DNA from: Bacteroidaceae bacterium
GTDB lineage: Bacteria; Bacteroidota; Bacteroidia; Bacteroidales; Bacteroidaceae
DNA length: 64,000 nucleotides
Assembly (NCBI GenBank): GCA_017507105.1
Contig: JAFWBM010000004.1
Coordinates: 1 to 64,000 of the forward strand
Reading direction: 5' to 3'
The notes under the pieces are model-generated. The model was not told the DNA's origin and did not search any database. It worked only from the letters and a program-made list of their open reading frames with translations. Each line of letters starts with the position of its first letter. The first letter of the stretch is position 1. The position numbers were made by a program, and so were the translations under genes. Below are positions 7,431 through 16,992 of the stretch, piece by piece.

Positions 7431-7542
7431 GTTTTTTTTAAGATAAAATAGTATCTTCGCACTGTTAAATATGATAATTGAAATTATAAGAAACCGTAAA
7501 AATTATATCGTCAAATCTCATAGAGAATTAAAATGGGATATT

Positions 7543-7550
7543 TATTTTTG
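7543..7550 (+). promoter_or_regulatory. -7-like element before the 279-residue lipoprotein gene
   Basis: TATTTTTG matches TAnnTTTG 70 bp upstream of the start codon. No TTTG at the expected distance; weak call. Confidence 0.3.
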
Positions 7551-7619
7551 ATGGTCGCAGTAGGAGTATACGGTTTATGAAACAATGTTTTAGAAATAAT
7601 ATAAACAACTTCTTAGTGT

Positions 7620-8459
7620 ATGAAAAAGGTATTATTGTTAATCTCAATAAACGTTCTCTTCTTTGTTTCGTGTATAGAGGATGTCGAGAAGAGTGCAACA
7701 GCTGTTCTTGATGAGGCTCGTGTTGCTTATGAATGTAGTGATTTTGACAGAGCGAAACTATTGCTTGACAGTATAAAGACTACTTATCCAAAGGCTTTCA
7801 AGGTAAGGCGCGAGGCTTTGCAACTCTCGCGTGATGTAGAACTTGGCGAGCAACTGCGCAGTCTGGAGTATTATGACAGTCGTATGGAGCAGTTGGTGGC
7901 ACATCGTGACTCTTTGCTTGTCGACTTTGTCCTCGAGAAAGAGAGTCGTTATCAGGATGTCGGAAACTATATGCTTCCATCACAGATAATTAAGAATAAC
8001 GTAGGTAATAGTTATCTGCGTGCCCAGGTAGATGAGAAAGGAAAAGTTATGCTTATCTCTATCTATCGTGGTAAATCAATACAGCATAAATCTATACGTG
8101 TGAATAGTGGTGATAGCTATGCTGAGTGTGATACACCCACCGGAAACTATACTTCGCGTCATTTGGGAGTAACAACCGAGCGTGTAAGTTTTTCATATGG
8201 TAAGGATGGCGGTATTATGGATTTTATAGCTACGGGCAGCTCTCCGTTCACAGTGCAACTGTCGGGTAAAGGCAAATTCAGCTATACGTTGCGTAGCAGT
8301 GATGCACAGGCTGTAGTTGCGGTTCTCGAGTTGGCTGCTGTTCTGCAAGAGTTAGAGTCGATAAGAGAGATGCGGGATGAAGCCGAACGTCATATAGAGT
8401 TTATCAAGCGCAGTAAAGAAAAATATGATAATAAAGAGGACGGTAATAATCAGCCGTAA
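7620..8459 (+). CDS. Lipoprotein with N-terminal TPR-like region, function unknown
   Basis: The 279-residue product has a lipoprotein signal (VLLLISINVLFFVSC, Cys at residue 18), so it is probably anchored in the outer membrane or facing the periplasm. Residues 25-75 look like a single helical hairpin of the kind seen in tetratricopeptide proteins (ARVAYECSDFDRAKLLLDSI). The middle is a beta-rich domain (PTGNYTSRHLGVTTERVSFSYGKDGG), and the C-terminus is a charged helix. I do not know a function. It is transcribed alone and ends in a bidirectional terminator shared with sprA. Confidence 0.75.
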   Translation: MKKVLLLISINVLFFVSCIEDVEKSATAVLDEARVAYECSDFDRAKLLLDSIKTTYPKAFKVRREALQLSRDVELGEQLRSLEYYDSRMEQLVAHRDSLLVDFVLEKESRYQDVGNYMLPSQIIKNNVGNSYLRAQVDEKGKVMLISIYRGKSIQHKSIRVNSGDSYAECDTPTGNYTSRHLGVTTERVSFSYGKDGGIMDFIATGSSPFTVQLSGKGKFSYTLRSSDAQAVVAVLELAAVLQELESIREMRDEAERHIEFIKRSKEKYDNKEDGNNQP

Positions 8460-8486
8460 GTAGCCTTCTTGTTTAGCAGATTTATA

Positions 8487-8527
8487 AATTATGTAGGGCA
8501 ACCGGAAAAGGGTTGCCCTACATAATT
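8487..8527. terminator. Bidirectional terminator between the lipoprotein gene and sprA
   Basis: A perfect 17-bp stem (8487-8503 with 8511-8527) and a 7-base loop, with AATT at the foot on both sides, between two convergent genes. Confidence 0.8.
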
Positions 8528-8561
8528 GTACCGTTGTTCATCCTCTTGCCAGTTAGTGATT

Positions 8562-11500
8562 TTATCTGGTAAGTGAGAATCTTAGACTTACACCAAAGTC
8601 GGTTGTTGTTGTGGGGTATGAGCTGGCCGAGATAAGCGGAATTGTCTGCTGTCTGTCGAAATAGCAACTTATTGTGAGCATCTTGCTGTAGGTGTAATCG
8701 GCCGATAGTGAATAGTTGAACGATTTAGTACCGCTGGTTGCTTGTACAGTACCTTGGTCGATGCTACGTGCCAATGAACTCATATTCTTGTACGAGAAGT
8801 CGGCGCGCATGTTTAGATCGTTGCTCACTGAATTCTTCTTGCTGCTCACCTTCTTGCCACCGCCAAACAGTTTAAGTCCTATAATCTTATAGCCAAGATT
8901 AACGGCTATTTCATCACTATATGTCTCTACCATCTGTATTGATGTAAGACTTAGGTTTAGGACCCTCGATTTAATATACTTTGTGCCTATGGTAATGTTA
9001 TCTTTTGTTGTGACATTAATACCCAAGAGGGGTGAGAATGACTCGTTGATTGATACAGAACCAACATTGTATCGACTGCTGGGTATGGGCATACCTGTTG
9101 TGGTACTGTTGACAAAACCTATACCGTTAGTATATTCCATATATGTTGCATATGTGCTGTATGATCCTACTGCATAGATACTCTTGTAACCATGCTCTAT
9201 ATTGACGCTCTTAAAATACTTCTTGAAGAAATCGAGTTTGGAAAGTCCCGAATACTTTACTTTCCAGTTGGGCAGCATGCGCAGGAACGATGGGAAGATA
9301 TCAAGGAAGCTGCTGTTTGCATCATTCCCTGTATATGCACTATAGAATGCAGGAATCATTACATCCGATGAGTATTTGTCAACACCTCCGTTGGCAGGAT
9401 CATATGGCGCTCCTGCCAAGGAAGTACCTATTGGGTACTTGCTGTTTGCATATCTTCTCTCTACACGTTGACGTATTGTCTCCAGATTGTTCAGGAATCT
9501 GTTGTATGCAGTCGACTTATAGTTATTGCTTGCACTGCCACCACCGAATGAGTTTCCTATAGTAATGGTTGTCATGGAAAAGCCTCCTGTTTCCGTTGAT
9601 GGCATACCTTCGTACATGAACTGTATGTTGCGGCTGTTGTTGCGTGTCCAGCTTGCATTAAGGTCTATCTTAAAGTCGGTAACAGGTTCAAGTACCATCT
9701 TGATTTGTAGATCTTCGGCTGCATTGCTTGATGCTTGTGCCGATATACTATCGTTCTTGAGCAGCCATCCACGCTTGTGTGCATGACGCAGATAGCTGTC
9801 ACTTGTAAGTCCGAAGGCAAAGTTTAGTCCAGGTGCATACATGCCATTTTTCTTCTTCTGCCCGAAAATATCTCCTACCTCGGGCATGAATCCCGGCAGT
9901 GACATGGCATATGAATTGGTGTAACTTATAGATGCACTGCGCACCATCATAAGGAAACGAACAGGATATTGCATATGTTTTGCAAATGTAGAGCGCTCGC
10001 CTTTCTCCTTTGCAGCAATGGTAAGTTTTAGTGCTGTGGTATCATTGCTTGTAATACGTATGCTGTTTTCATCTATAACTTTATACTTTAGTTTGTATAC
10101 CTTACCTTTTTTAGTGCGGGCTGCTAATTGTATCTTCTTGCTCTTTAGGTTATGCTTTACAACAAATGTGCTGTCTTCGTAAAGTTGAATCTCCTTTGTA
10201 AACGGTTTTGCTTTCTTCTTTGTGTTCTTGCCTTTACCCTTTGCGGTATTCTTCTTTGCGTTGTTTTTCTTGCTTGCAAACCTCTTATTCGTATCTTCAA
10301 GATATGGTATAAGGTTGTATAGCTTTTCGAATTGGAAGTCGCTTGTCAGTGTAAGATTGCGTCTGTTGGCTATATTGTTTCCATAGTCGGCTCCCGAGAT
10401 GCTGTTGCCTCGTGCCCAATTGTAGGACGAACTGAAATTAGCATCAGCTGTCACCCATTCGAATATTGGCAGTTTGTTTATGGGAAGGCTGTACATTGCC
10501 GAGAAGTTCTGCTGATATGTCAGCGGACGTCCCATGCTCTGTATGCTCATCTTTACCGAGTCTTTCCATATCTCATATTCATTTGGGTAACGTTTCTTGT
10601 TTACCGGCACATATGGCTCTTCGATTTCGGCATTGGTACCGGTGCTCAGACTCATACGCAGGTTGGTTGTGGGGTCCCATTTTATGTTAAATGAGCGATT
10701 CCAATAGAATTGCTGCGAGAAGTTCAATGGTATTTCGCTGCTGCTTCCCGAGACGCTGTTAAGGTCGCGTGCCTGCATCTCGTGATAGTTTCTTGTCATG
10801 TCTGTGTTGAAGGAGAGTGTCTGTGGCAATGGGTTTATTCCGAACTCCTTAAATATCTTCATCCACTTCGATTTACTCTTTATCTTATTGAATGGTTTTA
10901 TTGTCTTTATAGGACTTGCGTAGTTATAGGCTATTGATGCCTTCCAGTTGAGACTGCGTTCCCAATCTATGGTGCTACCGCTGTTATCGGTACGGGAGTA
11001 TGAGAAACTGAAACTGAGATTTGCCGGGTCATAGGGCATTGGGGTTCTGCTGGCAATGTTTATCTTAGCATTGCTGAGCGAGAAGTTGCGTATGGTAGAA
11101 CGTACCCTTGCAATGTTCTTGAGCGAGTCGCGAGATGCACCGTTGTAGCTGTCGAGTACATCTTCGAGCAGAAGGTCACTGTCGAACGGACTGTAAAGAG
11201 GAGATGTCACCTCTTCGGTAAACGAGTAGTATGTAGGCAATGATAATTTTGCGGCTTTGGGCAAAAGACGTCCCAAATCCATTGTACCTGTTAAGGAGTA
11301 GCGATAGAAATCGTCCTTACGGCGCGATGCCAACTTATCTTCCAAGCCTCCGAATCCGGCAGTCTCAATCTTGCCTTGTGCTGCAAAACTTCCTATATCC
11401 GATAGTTTTATGTTGAGGTCTCCTTGTGCTGCCCAGCCGCTTTTATTTTCAAATCCAAGCAGACGCATCTCATTTATCCATACGATTGCCGATTTTGCAT

Positions 11501-14500
11501 TACTTGTGTTGTTGCGCAAGCCAATCATCATCACTTTTATCTGACCAAGTGTGGGGCTGCCAACAATGCTTATACGGTTCTTGGGGGTATCATTGTCGTA
11601 TTCGCTATATATGGTTGTATTGCTTACGTCAGGAGATCCGCTGTTGCGCAATGCGTTTCTGCGGTTCTTTATTTCTCTCAGTTTGTCGAGAGGTATATCC
11701 ACCATATTTTCGGTAGGCCATACGGCAATGGCTCCGGTGTTGCTGTATTTGTCGTATGAGCCGTGAGGCGTAAGCACAAGGGGGACTTCATACTCGTAGT
11801 AGTTGCTTTTGTAATCGGAACCCAGACGTACGAATAACGATACCTCATTATTGGCTAGTGATGTGGCGTCAAGTTCGGGAGCCTCGGCATGCACATATAG
11901 TTGCAGACGCTCGTATTGTCGTATGTCAAGATTGCTCTTCTTGTATACGGCTCTTGATTCCTTACTGCCCAAATTGTTTACCTGCATGGCGAGTGACTGC
12001 TCATTGTTCTGACGCAACTGGGGCTGCTCGGGATCCAATACGCGAGATATTCCCGGAGGGAGCACATAGTTTACCGGTTGACGGTCGCCATGCTCTTCGA
12101 TGTTGATTGCCGATGTCGTGAAATCACCGGTTATGGATGGTGATGTGTTGTTTACCGATGCAATGGCCTGCTGATAGGGACGCCAATCGCCGCGTACAAG
12201 CTGTAATGTGGCAAAACGTAGTGTTATAGGACGTTTGAACGATGTCATATACATACGCATGAAACGTATTGAGGTGAAATCGCGTATTGTTCCTATAACT
12301 TTCTCATATTCATTTATGGGTATACGGAACTTGTACCAATCGACAGTTTCGGTATTGCCGTTGCGCAGTTTGGTAGATACGGAACGTTTATCCGATATAT
12401 AGTTTCTGCCTACCTGCATATCTTCGGGTCGTAACGAGATGTGGTACTGGAAGAAGTTTTCGTACTCGTCCATTGTGAAGTCTTGGTTCACATCCTCTAT
12501 ATCTGGAGTGGTCTTTGCTGCACTATTATAGCTTTGGTTGTCGGATGATGCAGGGGAGTTGCCCTCGCTGTTGTTGAAAAATTTGTATCGTTCAATTATA
12601 CCCATCTCTATAGCATCGTAGTCGGCACCTCGGAAATAGTGGTAGTTGTCACCTGCCGGATCTGCTGCAATACTGTCATATATCTCCTGACGTACACGTC
12701 CTTTGATAGACTCCAGGTAGTCTATGTATGGCTTGAACTGCTTTTCCTGTTCGCTGTTTAAACCGTTCAGTCCTACATCTTGTTGCCCTCTGCTACCTGC
12801 ATTGTTGTCAAAAGCATATACAAGGCTCGATGTCGTGGGAACTCTACCGAAAGAGGTCTCTTCATATTCGTATGTGTTGCTGCTCGCCGGTAGACCATTC
12901 TCAAAGAATTTCTTTCCATCCTTGAGTATATCCTCTGAAACCTCACCTAGATTAAAGTATAGGTCTCCTCCCATACCGCTTTGCTCATATATGAATGGGT
13001 CGAGCATCCAGAACTCGATATACTGTATATTGGCTGTCTCGAAATCAGTGGTTCCCAACTGACGTGTGATACCTCCCCAACGTTTTTCAGGTGCGTTGAG
13101 CTTACCCTCGAAATTAATATCAGGGTCAAGGTTGTAGGGACCTCTTTCGTTGGGGTAGTATGTTAGGTTCAAGAGAGATAATGTAGATGACTCGCCGTAT
13201 GTCGACTCTTTATTGGGGTATAGTTCACGCTCGTAAACCTCGCGTACATAGTGGTTCGAAAGCTGTTCAAGGTCGCTCTTTATGTGTGCCGGAGTGAGTG
13301 ACGAACTACGTCGTGTAAATAATGGGTCGATAGTATACCAACTTAGTCTTGCACGGTTATATCCTGTTCGTACATCATTTGTAAGGTTGCTGTATTGCAT
13401 GCCTGTAGGCAGTGATGAGAGTACCCATGATGAGGCGGACGTGAGATCTATGCCATTTTCGGTGCTTTCGAAATCGTCAATGTATGATGCTTGGTTCTGG
13501 ACCTCGCTCGATGTTCCGGCGTTGAGTCGTGCGAATTCAGCATTGAAGTTTATCATTGATGGGGCTGTACAACTAATTATAGGTAACCTGTCTATCATAT
13601 TGGTGAGCCACTGACTCTCTTTCTTCCATGATATATTCAGTCCCCATATTGTATTGTTCAATGGTTCGGAACCCATGTCCACTTTTGATGTCAACGGCTT
13701 TTCGCGCAGTGTCATGAATGTACCTCCGAAATTCAGCTCGTCCGAGAAGTTGTACTTCCAGTTCAGTCCCAGAACTGTTTTTCTCTGCATGCTGAATAGG
13801 GTATTGCTCTCAAGTGATACGTTGACGTTTGTTCCTGCATCTATTATATTTTGGTTCAGGATGGTTATTATTCCCGACGAGTAGTCTACCTGATAATCCA
13901 CATTCTCTATGAGTGTGACACCACCTGCTGTAACAACAACCGAGCCACGCGGTATATTTGTCGTTCCTGTTTGTATCACGTTGTTTGATGAACCGGAATA
14001 CTCACCTATCAGATAGAACTTGTCCTTCTCGGCCATCTGTTTGGCTACGGTCTTTGTAGAGTCGTATAGTTCTTGGAATACGTATTTGTCGGCAATTGCG
14101 TCATTGCCTATTCTCTCTCTCAGAAAACTGCCAAATGGCTCGACAGATGGGAAGAAAATTCGTCCTGTTGATGTATCTACTGTATATCCTTCTACAAAGT
14201 CAAAAATTCCGTTAGGGGCTACTTTTGTGTTGTTTGTATCCAGGCGGTCGAGGTTCATGAGTCGTAGCAGCGTGGTGCCCTTCAACTCTTTCTCGGGAAG
14301 ATATGTGATATTTGTTCCCAGACTGTCGCTTGCATAGTATATATCGAACTTGAAGCCGTTGCTATTGAGGCTGCGTGTACCTAATGAATATACGTTTTTC
14401 ATCATAAGGTCCCAACAACCGTTCTGCGGTGAGCAAGCATTGGGTTTCAACAACTTGACAAAGAGTGTACGAGAAGACTCTTTCTGGTCGTTCGAGAACT

Positions 14501-15911
14501 CACCCACTTGGTACGTTACTCCACCATATGTATATTCGTAGGCAATGGCAAGCACCTCATCGGCACGAAGGGCGTTCTTGAGTGAAATGTAACCTAAGAC
14601 ATTATTCAGTGTGTATTCCGATGATGACAATAGTCTGGCATTCGACAACTTCTCGTAGTCGAGTCCTCCATTAATACCCTCCACTCCGTTCAGAATATTG
14701 TTTACCTGATCTATGTCACGGATGTTGCCATATGTGGTATTCATCGTGGAGTATAGGTTGTTGGCATTGTTGTGTGGCAGTTCGTTACCTCCTGTTGCCT
14801 GCCAGCGGTTGTTACTTATGTGGCTGCTCTCGCCTATATCGGTGAAAGCTACAATGTTGCGCGGATTGGTGTAGTCGCTGGTCTTGTTTGTTATCCACAC
14901 CTCAACGCGATTGATGGTTACTCCCGAAAGAATTGTGGGCAACTGAGCCATTGAACGGTTATAGTTGTCGCGGAAGTAGTGGGCGAGAAAGAAATGTCGG
15001 TTCTCGTCGTAGTTTGTAATTTCAAGTTCGTAAGTAGTGAGTTGTGTTCCACCTTTTGAGCTGACTGTTGTACTGCTCGACTTTTTTTGCGATATGACGG
15101 CTTGTAGTTCAAGCTTGCCGAACTGTAGGTCGGTGCGTACTCCAAATAGCGATGATGCTCCTTTTATCAGTTTAGACTCTGTGTTGAAAGATATATTTCC
15201 TGCCTCCAGAAGTTTTATTACCTCATCCTCTTTACCTTCATACTTGAGGTTCAGTTTCTGTGCATCGTAACTGAATGTAGCTTCGGTATTATAGTTGAAG
15301 TCGAGTTTCATCTTGTCACCTACACTGCCTCGTACATTAAGGTTTATCTGTTCGTCAAAATCGAAACTGTTTGTCTTACGACTGCGTTGTGGAAGTGATG
15401 GATTATCAATAGTTTGCATGGAGTAGCCAATCTTCATCTCGGCACTTCCTTGAGTCTTGATACGCACTCCGCCCGGGCCAAATATCTTTTCGGCTGGTCC
15501 CAAGTCGAAGTGCATGTCCGTAAAGTCGAACATAGATTTGGTTTGTGCCTCTTCGTACTCTTTCTTGTTCTTTTCTCGGAAATAGCGCATCATGTTCCGA
15601 CTAAGATGCCATTCTGCATATTCACTCTGTTTCAGCATTATGGGTGTACCAAGCAGAGTGCTGTCGGCCAGCATTGTCTTTATAGTATATGTGCTATCCT
15701 CGTGATTGTATATTGTATCGTTTATTATATTGGAGGGGGTACGAAGATCTATCGGGTTCTTTATTCCCTTCTCTATTCGGTCGGGGACAGTCTTTGCTAC
15801 AGGGTAACGTACCGATGTGCTATCTGTCGATGGGATGGGCGTGCCGTTTTGTGCAAATATTGCAATATTTGCACAAATAGATATTAATAATGTAAGCAGG
15901 CGCATCTTCAT
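8562..15911 (-). CDS. sprA: SprA/Sov, outer-membrane translocon of the type IX secretion system
   Basis: The 2,449-residue product is the giant beta-barrel through which T9SS cargo crosses the outer membrane. It has a signal peptide (MKMRLLTLLISICANIAIFAQ), the SprA N-terminal signature with FGPGGVRIKTQGSAEMKIG at about residues 145-163, the typical repeated beta-strand segments, and a terminal strand ending in VSLRFSLTR. Length fits SprA of Bacteroidetes. The longest frame starts at GTG 15914; ATG 15911 is the natural start. It follows ruvA by about 10 bp, a neighbour order conserved in the phylum. A Lys-rich segment (KKNNAKKNTAKGKGKNTKK) around residue 1870 is a low-complexity insertion. 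Its presence predicts that the rest of the T9SS and cargo with C-terminal sorting domains lie elsewhere. Confidence 0.95.
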   Translation of the reverse strand: MKMRLLTLLISICANIAIFAQNGTPIPSTDSTSVRYPVAKTVPDRIEKGIKNPIDLRTPSNIINDTIYNHEDSTYTIKTMLADSTLLGTPIMLKQSEYAEWHLSRNMMRYFREKNKKEYEEAQTKSMFDFTDMHFDLGPAEKIFGPGGVRIKTQGSAEMKIGYSMQTIDNPSLPQRSRKTNSFDFDEQINLNVRGSVGDKMKLDFNYNTEATFSYDAQKLNLKYEGKEDEVIKLLEAGNISFNTESKLIKGASSLFGVRTDLQFGKLELQAVISQKKSSSTTVSSKGGTQLTTYELEITNYDENRHFFLAHYFRDNYNRSMAQLPTILSGVTINRVEVWITNKTSDYTNPRNIVAFTDIGESSHISNNRWQATGGNELPHNNANNLYSTMNTTYGNIRDIDQVNNILNGVEGINGGLDYEKLSNARLLSSSEYTLNNVLGYISLKNALRADEVLAIAYEYTYGGVTYQVGEFSNDQKESSRTLFVKLLKPNACSPQNGCWDLMMKNVYSLGTRSLNSNGFKFDIYYASDSLGTNITYLPEKELKGTTLLRLMNLDRLDTNNTKVAPNGIFDFVEGYTVDTSTGRIFFPSVEPFGSFLRERIGNDAIADKYVFQELYDSTKTVAKQMAEKDKFYLIGEYSGSSNNVIQTGTTNIPRGSVVVTAGGVTLIENVDYQVDYSSGIITILNQNIIDAGTNVNVSLESNTLFSMQRKTVLGLNWKYNFSDELNFGGTFMTLREKPLTSKVDMGSEPLNNTIWGLNISWKKESQWLTNMIDRLPIISCTAPSMINFNAEFARLNAGTSSEVQNQASYIDDFESTENGIDLTSASSWVLSSLPTGMQYSNLTNDVRTGYNRARLSWYTIDPLFTRRSSSLTPAHIKSDLEQLSNHYVREVYERELYPNKESTYGESSTLSLLNLTYYPNERGPYNLDPDINFEGKLNAPEKRWGGITRQLGTTDFETANIQYIEFWMLDPFIYEQSGMGGDLYFNLGEVSEDILKDGKKFFENGLPASSNTYEYEETSFGRVPTTSSLVYAFDNNAGSRGQQDVGLNGLNSEQEKQFKPYIDYLESIKGRVRQEIYDSIAADPAGDNYHYFRGADYDAIEMGIIERYKFFNNSEGNSPASSDNQSYNSAAKTTPDIEDVNQDFTMDEYENFFQYHISLRPEDMQVGRNYISDKRSVSTKLRNGNTETVDWYKFRIPINEYEKVIGTIRDFTSIRFMRMYMTSFKRPITLRFATLQLVRGDWRPYQQAIASVNNTSPSITGDFTTSAINIEEHGDRQPVNYVLPPGISRVLDPEQPQLRQNNEQSLAMQVNNLGSKESRAVYKKSNLDIRQYERLQLYVHAEAPELDATSLANNEVSLFVRLGSDYKSNYYEYEVPLVLTPHGSYDKYSNTGAIAVWPTENMVDIPLDKLREIKNRRNALRNSGSPDVSNTTIYSEYDNDTPKNRISIVGSPTLGQIKVMMIGLRNNTSNAKSAIVWINEMRLLGFENKSGWAAQGDLNIKLSDIGSFAAQGKIETAGFGGLEDKLASRRKDDFYRYSLTGTMDLGRLLPKAAKLSLPTYYSFTEEVTSPLYSPFDSDLLLEDVLDSYNGASRDSLKNIARVRSTIRNFSLSNAKINIASRTPMPYDPANLSFSFSYSRTDNSGSTIDWERSLNWKASIAYNYASPIKTIKPFNKIKSKSKWMKIFKEFGINPLPQTLSFNTDMTRNYHEMQARDLNSVSGSSSEIPLNFSQQFYWNRSFNIKWDPTTNLRMSLSTGTNAEIEEPYVPVNKKRYPNEYEIWKDSVKMSIQSMGRPLTYQQNFSAMYSLPINKLPIFEWVTADANFSSSYNWARGNSISGADYGNNIANRRNLTLTSDFQFEKLYNLIPYLEDTNKRFASKKNNAKKNTAKGKGKNTKKKAKPFTKEIQLYEDSTFVVKHNLKSKKIQLAARTKKGKVYKLKYKVIDENSIRITSNDTTALKLTIAAKEKGERSTFAKHMQYPVRFLMMVRSASISYTNSYAMSLPGFMPEVGDIFGQKKKNGMYAPGLNFAFGLTSDSYLRHAHKRGWLLKNDSISAQASSNAAEDLQIKMVLEPVTDFKIDLNASWTRNNSRNIQFMYEGMPSTETGGFSMTTITIGNSFGGGSASNNYKSTAYNRFLNNLETIRQRVERRYANSKYPIGTSLAGAPYDPANGGVDKYSSDVMIPAFYSAYTGNDANSSFLDIFPSFLRMLPNWKVKYSGLSKLDFFKKYFKSVNIEHGYKSIYAVGSYSTYATYMEYTNGIGFVNSTTTGMPIPSSRYNVGSVSINESFSPLLGINVTTKDNITIGTKYIKSRVLNLSLTSIQMVETYSDEIAVNLGYKIIGLKLFGGGKKVSSKKNSVSNDLNMRADFSYKNMSSLARSIDQGTVQATSGTKSFNYSLSADYTYSKMLTISCYFDRQQTIPLISASSYPTTTTDFGVSLRFSLTR

Positions 15912-15921
15912 CACAGTGGTT

Positions 15922-16518
15922 TCAAAGTTGTTTAAGAGCTAGTTTGATAATCTGTTCCACTGTTGCTGTGGGTTCGCTTTTTATTATATTCTGTACCACC
16001 TTGCTTGCTGCTGAATTGGGGAATCCAAGCATGACAAGTGCCGATATTGCTGCTTCTGCTGTCTCGCTGCTTGCTGCAATATTGGTGCCGATAGATATAT
16101 TTGTGCTTCCGAATGATATTCCCTTTATTTTGTCTTTTAGATCAACTATTATGCGTTGCGCAGTTTTCAGTCCTATACCCTTGACGCTCTTTAATATTGT
16201 CTCATTGCCGCTTGCAATTATTTCACAAAGTTCCGATGTGGTGAATGCCGACAGAATGGTACGTGCAGTGTTGCCACCTATTCCCGATACAGAAATAAGT
16301 AGCAGGAACAGTTCTCTCTCTTCTTTGTTATGAAAAGCAAAGAGTTGGTGTGTGTCCTCGCGTATTACCTCATATATATATACCTTTACCTCTTTCTTGC
16401 CTTGCAAGGCACTGTATGTGTTAAGCGTGATACCTGTTTCGTATCCTACACCGCAGCACTCTATGATTGCTGTGGCAGGGGTTATTTCTACAAGTTCTCC
16501 TCTAAGATATTCTATCAT
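15922..16518 (-). CDS. ruvA: Holliday junction branch migration protein RuvA
   Basis: The 198-residue product has the RuvA layout: an N-terminal OB fold (MIEYLRGELVEITPATAIIE), two helix-hairpin-helix motifs (LLISVSGIGGNTARTILSAF, and SVKGIGLKTAQRIIVDLKDK), an acidic-pin region between strands, and a C-terminal domain ending IIKLALKQL that contacts RuvB. It binds four-way DNA junctions and loads RuvB in recombination repair. It is the first gene of a ruvA-sprA unit. No ruvB or ruvC is adjacent. Confidence 0.95.
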   Translation of the reverse strand: MIEYLRGELVEITPATAIIECCGVGYETGITLNTYSALQGKKEVKVYIYEVIREDTHQLFAFHNKEERELFLLLISVSGIGGNTARTILSAFTTSELCEIIASGNETILKSVKGIGLKTAQRIIVDLKDKIKGISFGSTNISIGTNIAASSETAEAAISALVMLGFPNSAASKVVQNIIKSEPTATVEQIIKLALKQL

Positions 16519-16546
16519 GATATTATTCTTGTTGTGTGTAGTGCGT

Positions 16547-16554
16547 TATCTTTG
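16547..16554 (+). promoter_or_regulatory. Plus-strand -7 promoter element in the ruvA upstream gap
   Basis: TATCTTTG followed by CCC, a strong match to the Bacteroidetes -7 motif, but pointing away from ruvA into a gene-free stretch. The nearest gene on this strand starts 439 bp later. It could drive a long leader, a small RNA, or be chance. Confidence 0.3.
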
Positions 16555-16992
16555 CCCTATTGCGGCATAGATAATCATAAATAGTTAACGTGTATTTTTT
16601 GTGTTTATTGTATAAGATGCTTATTTGACATGCTGTTATATTGTCTATTCTATCTATATGTACGGCTCATCCCTGAAAATCTTGCGAAGATAGTAAAATT
16701 AGATGATAAAACAGATAAGGAGTTCTCTTTTTGCTTGTATGATTATAATGCGAATGTCGGTTTTTATACAATGTCTATGATATAACAATAGAAAAGTTTG
16801 AGTGAACAATGCTTTTTTGATTGCTGCTATAAATGGTCTATATCGGAAAAATAAGTATCTTTACCACCGAATGGAATAATTATGAATATAAATGGTGAAA
16901 TTATAGACTGATAGGGTGTCAATATCTGTTATAATGCGGATAGGCATGCTGAAACAAAAAAGTTTACTTTTCCCATAAATAAATCTACGACT
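16555..16992. other. Gene-free interval between ruvA and the transglutaminase-like gene
   Basis: A+T-rich, with no convincing frame, tRNA or terminator. It must hold the promoters of ruvA and of the gene at 16993. Candidate -7 elements with one mismatch are CGAAGATA at 16685-16692 (minus strand TATCTTCG) and TATCTTTA at 16856-16863 (plus strand); neither has a good -33 partner. Confidence 0.5.

Noticed and set aside
15912-15914. GTG at 15914 as the sprA start
   Set aside because: The ATG directly after it opens a normal signal peptide; the extra codon adds nothing.
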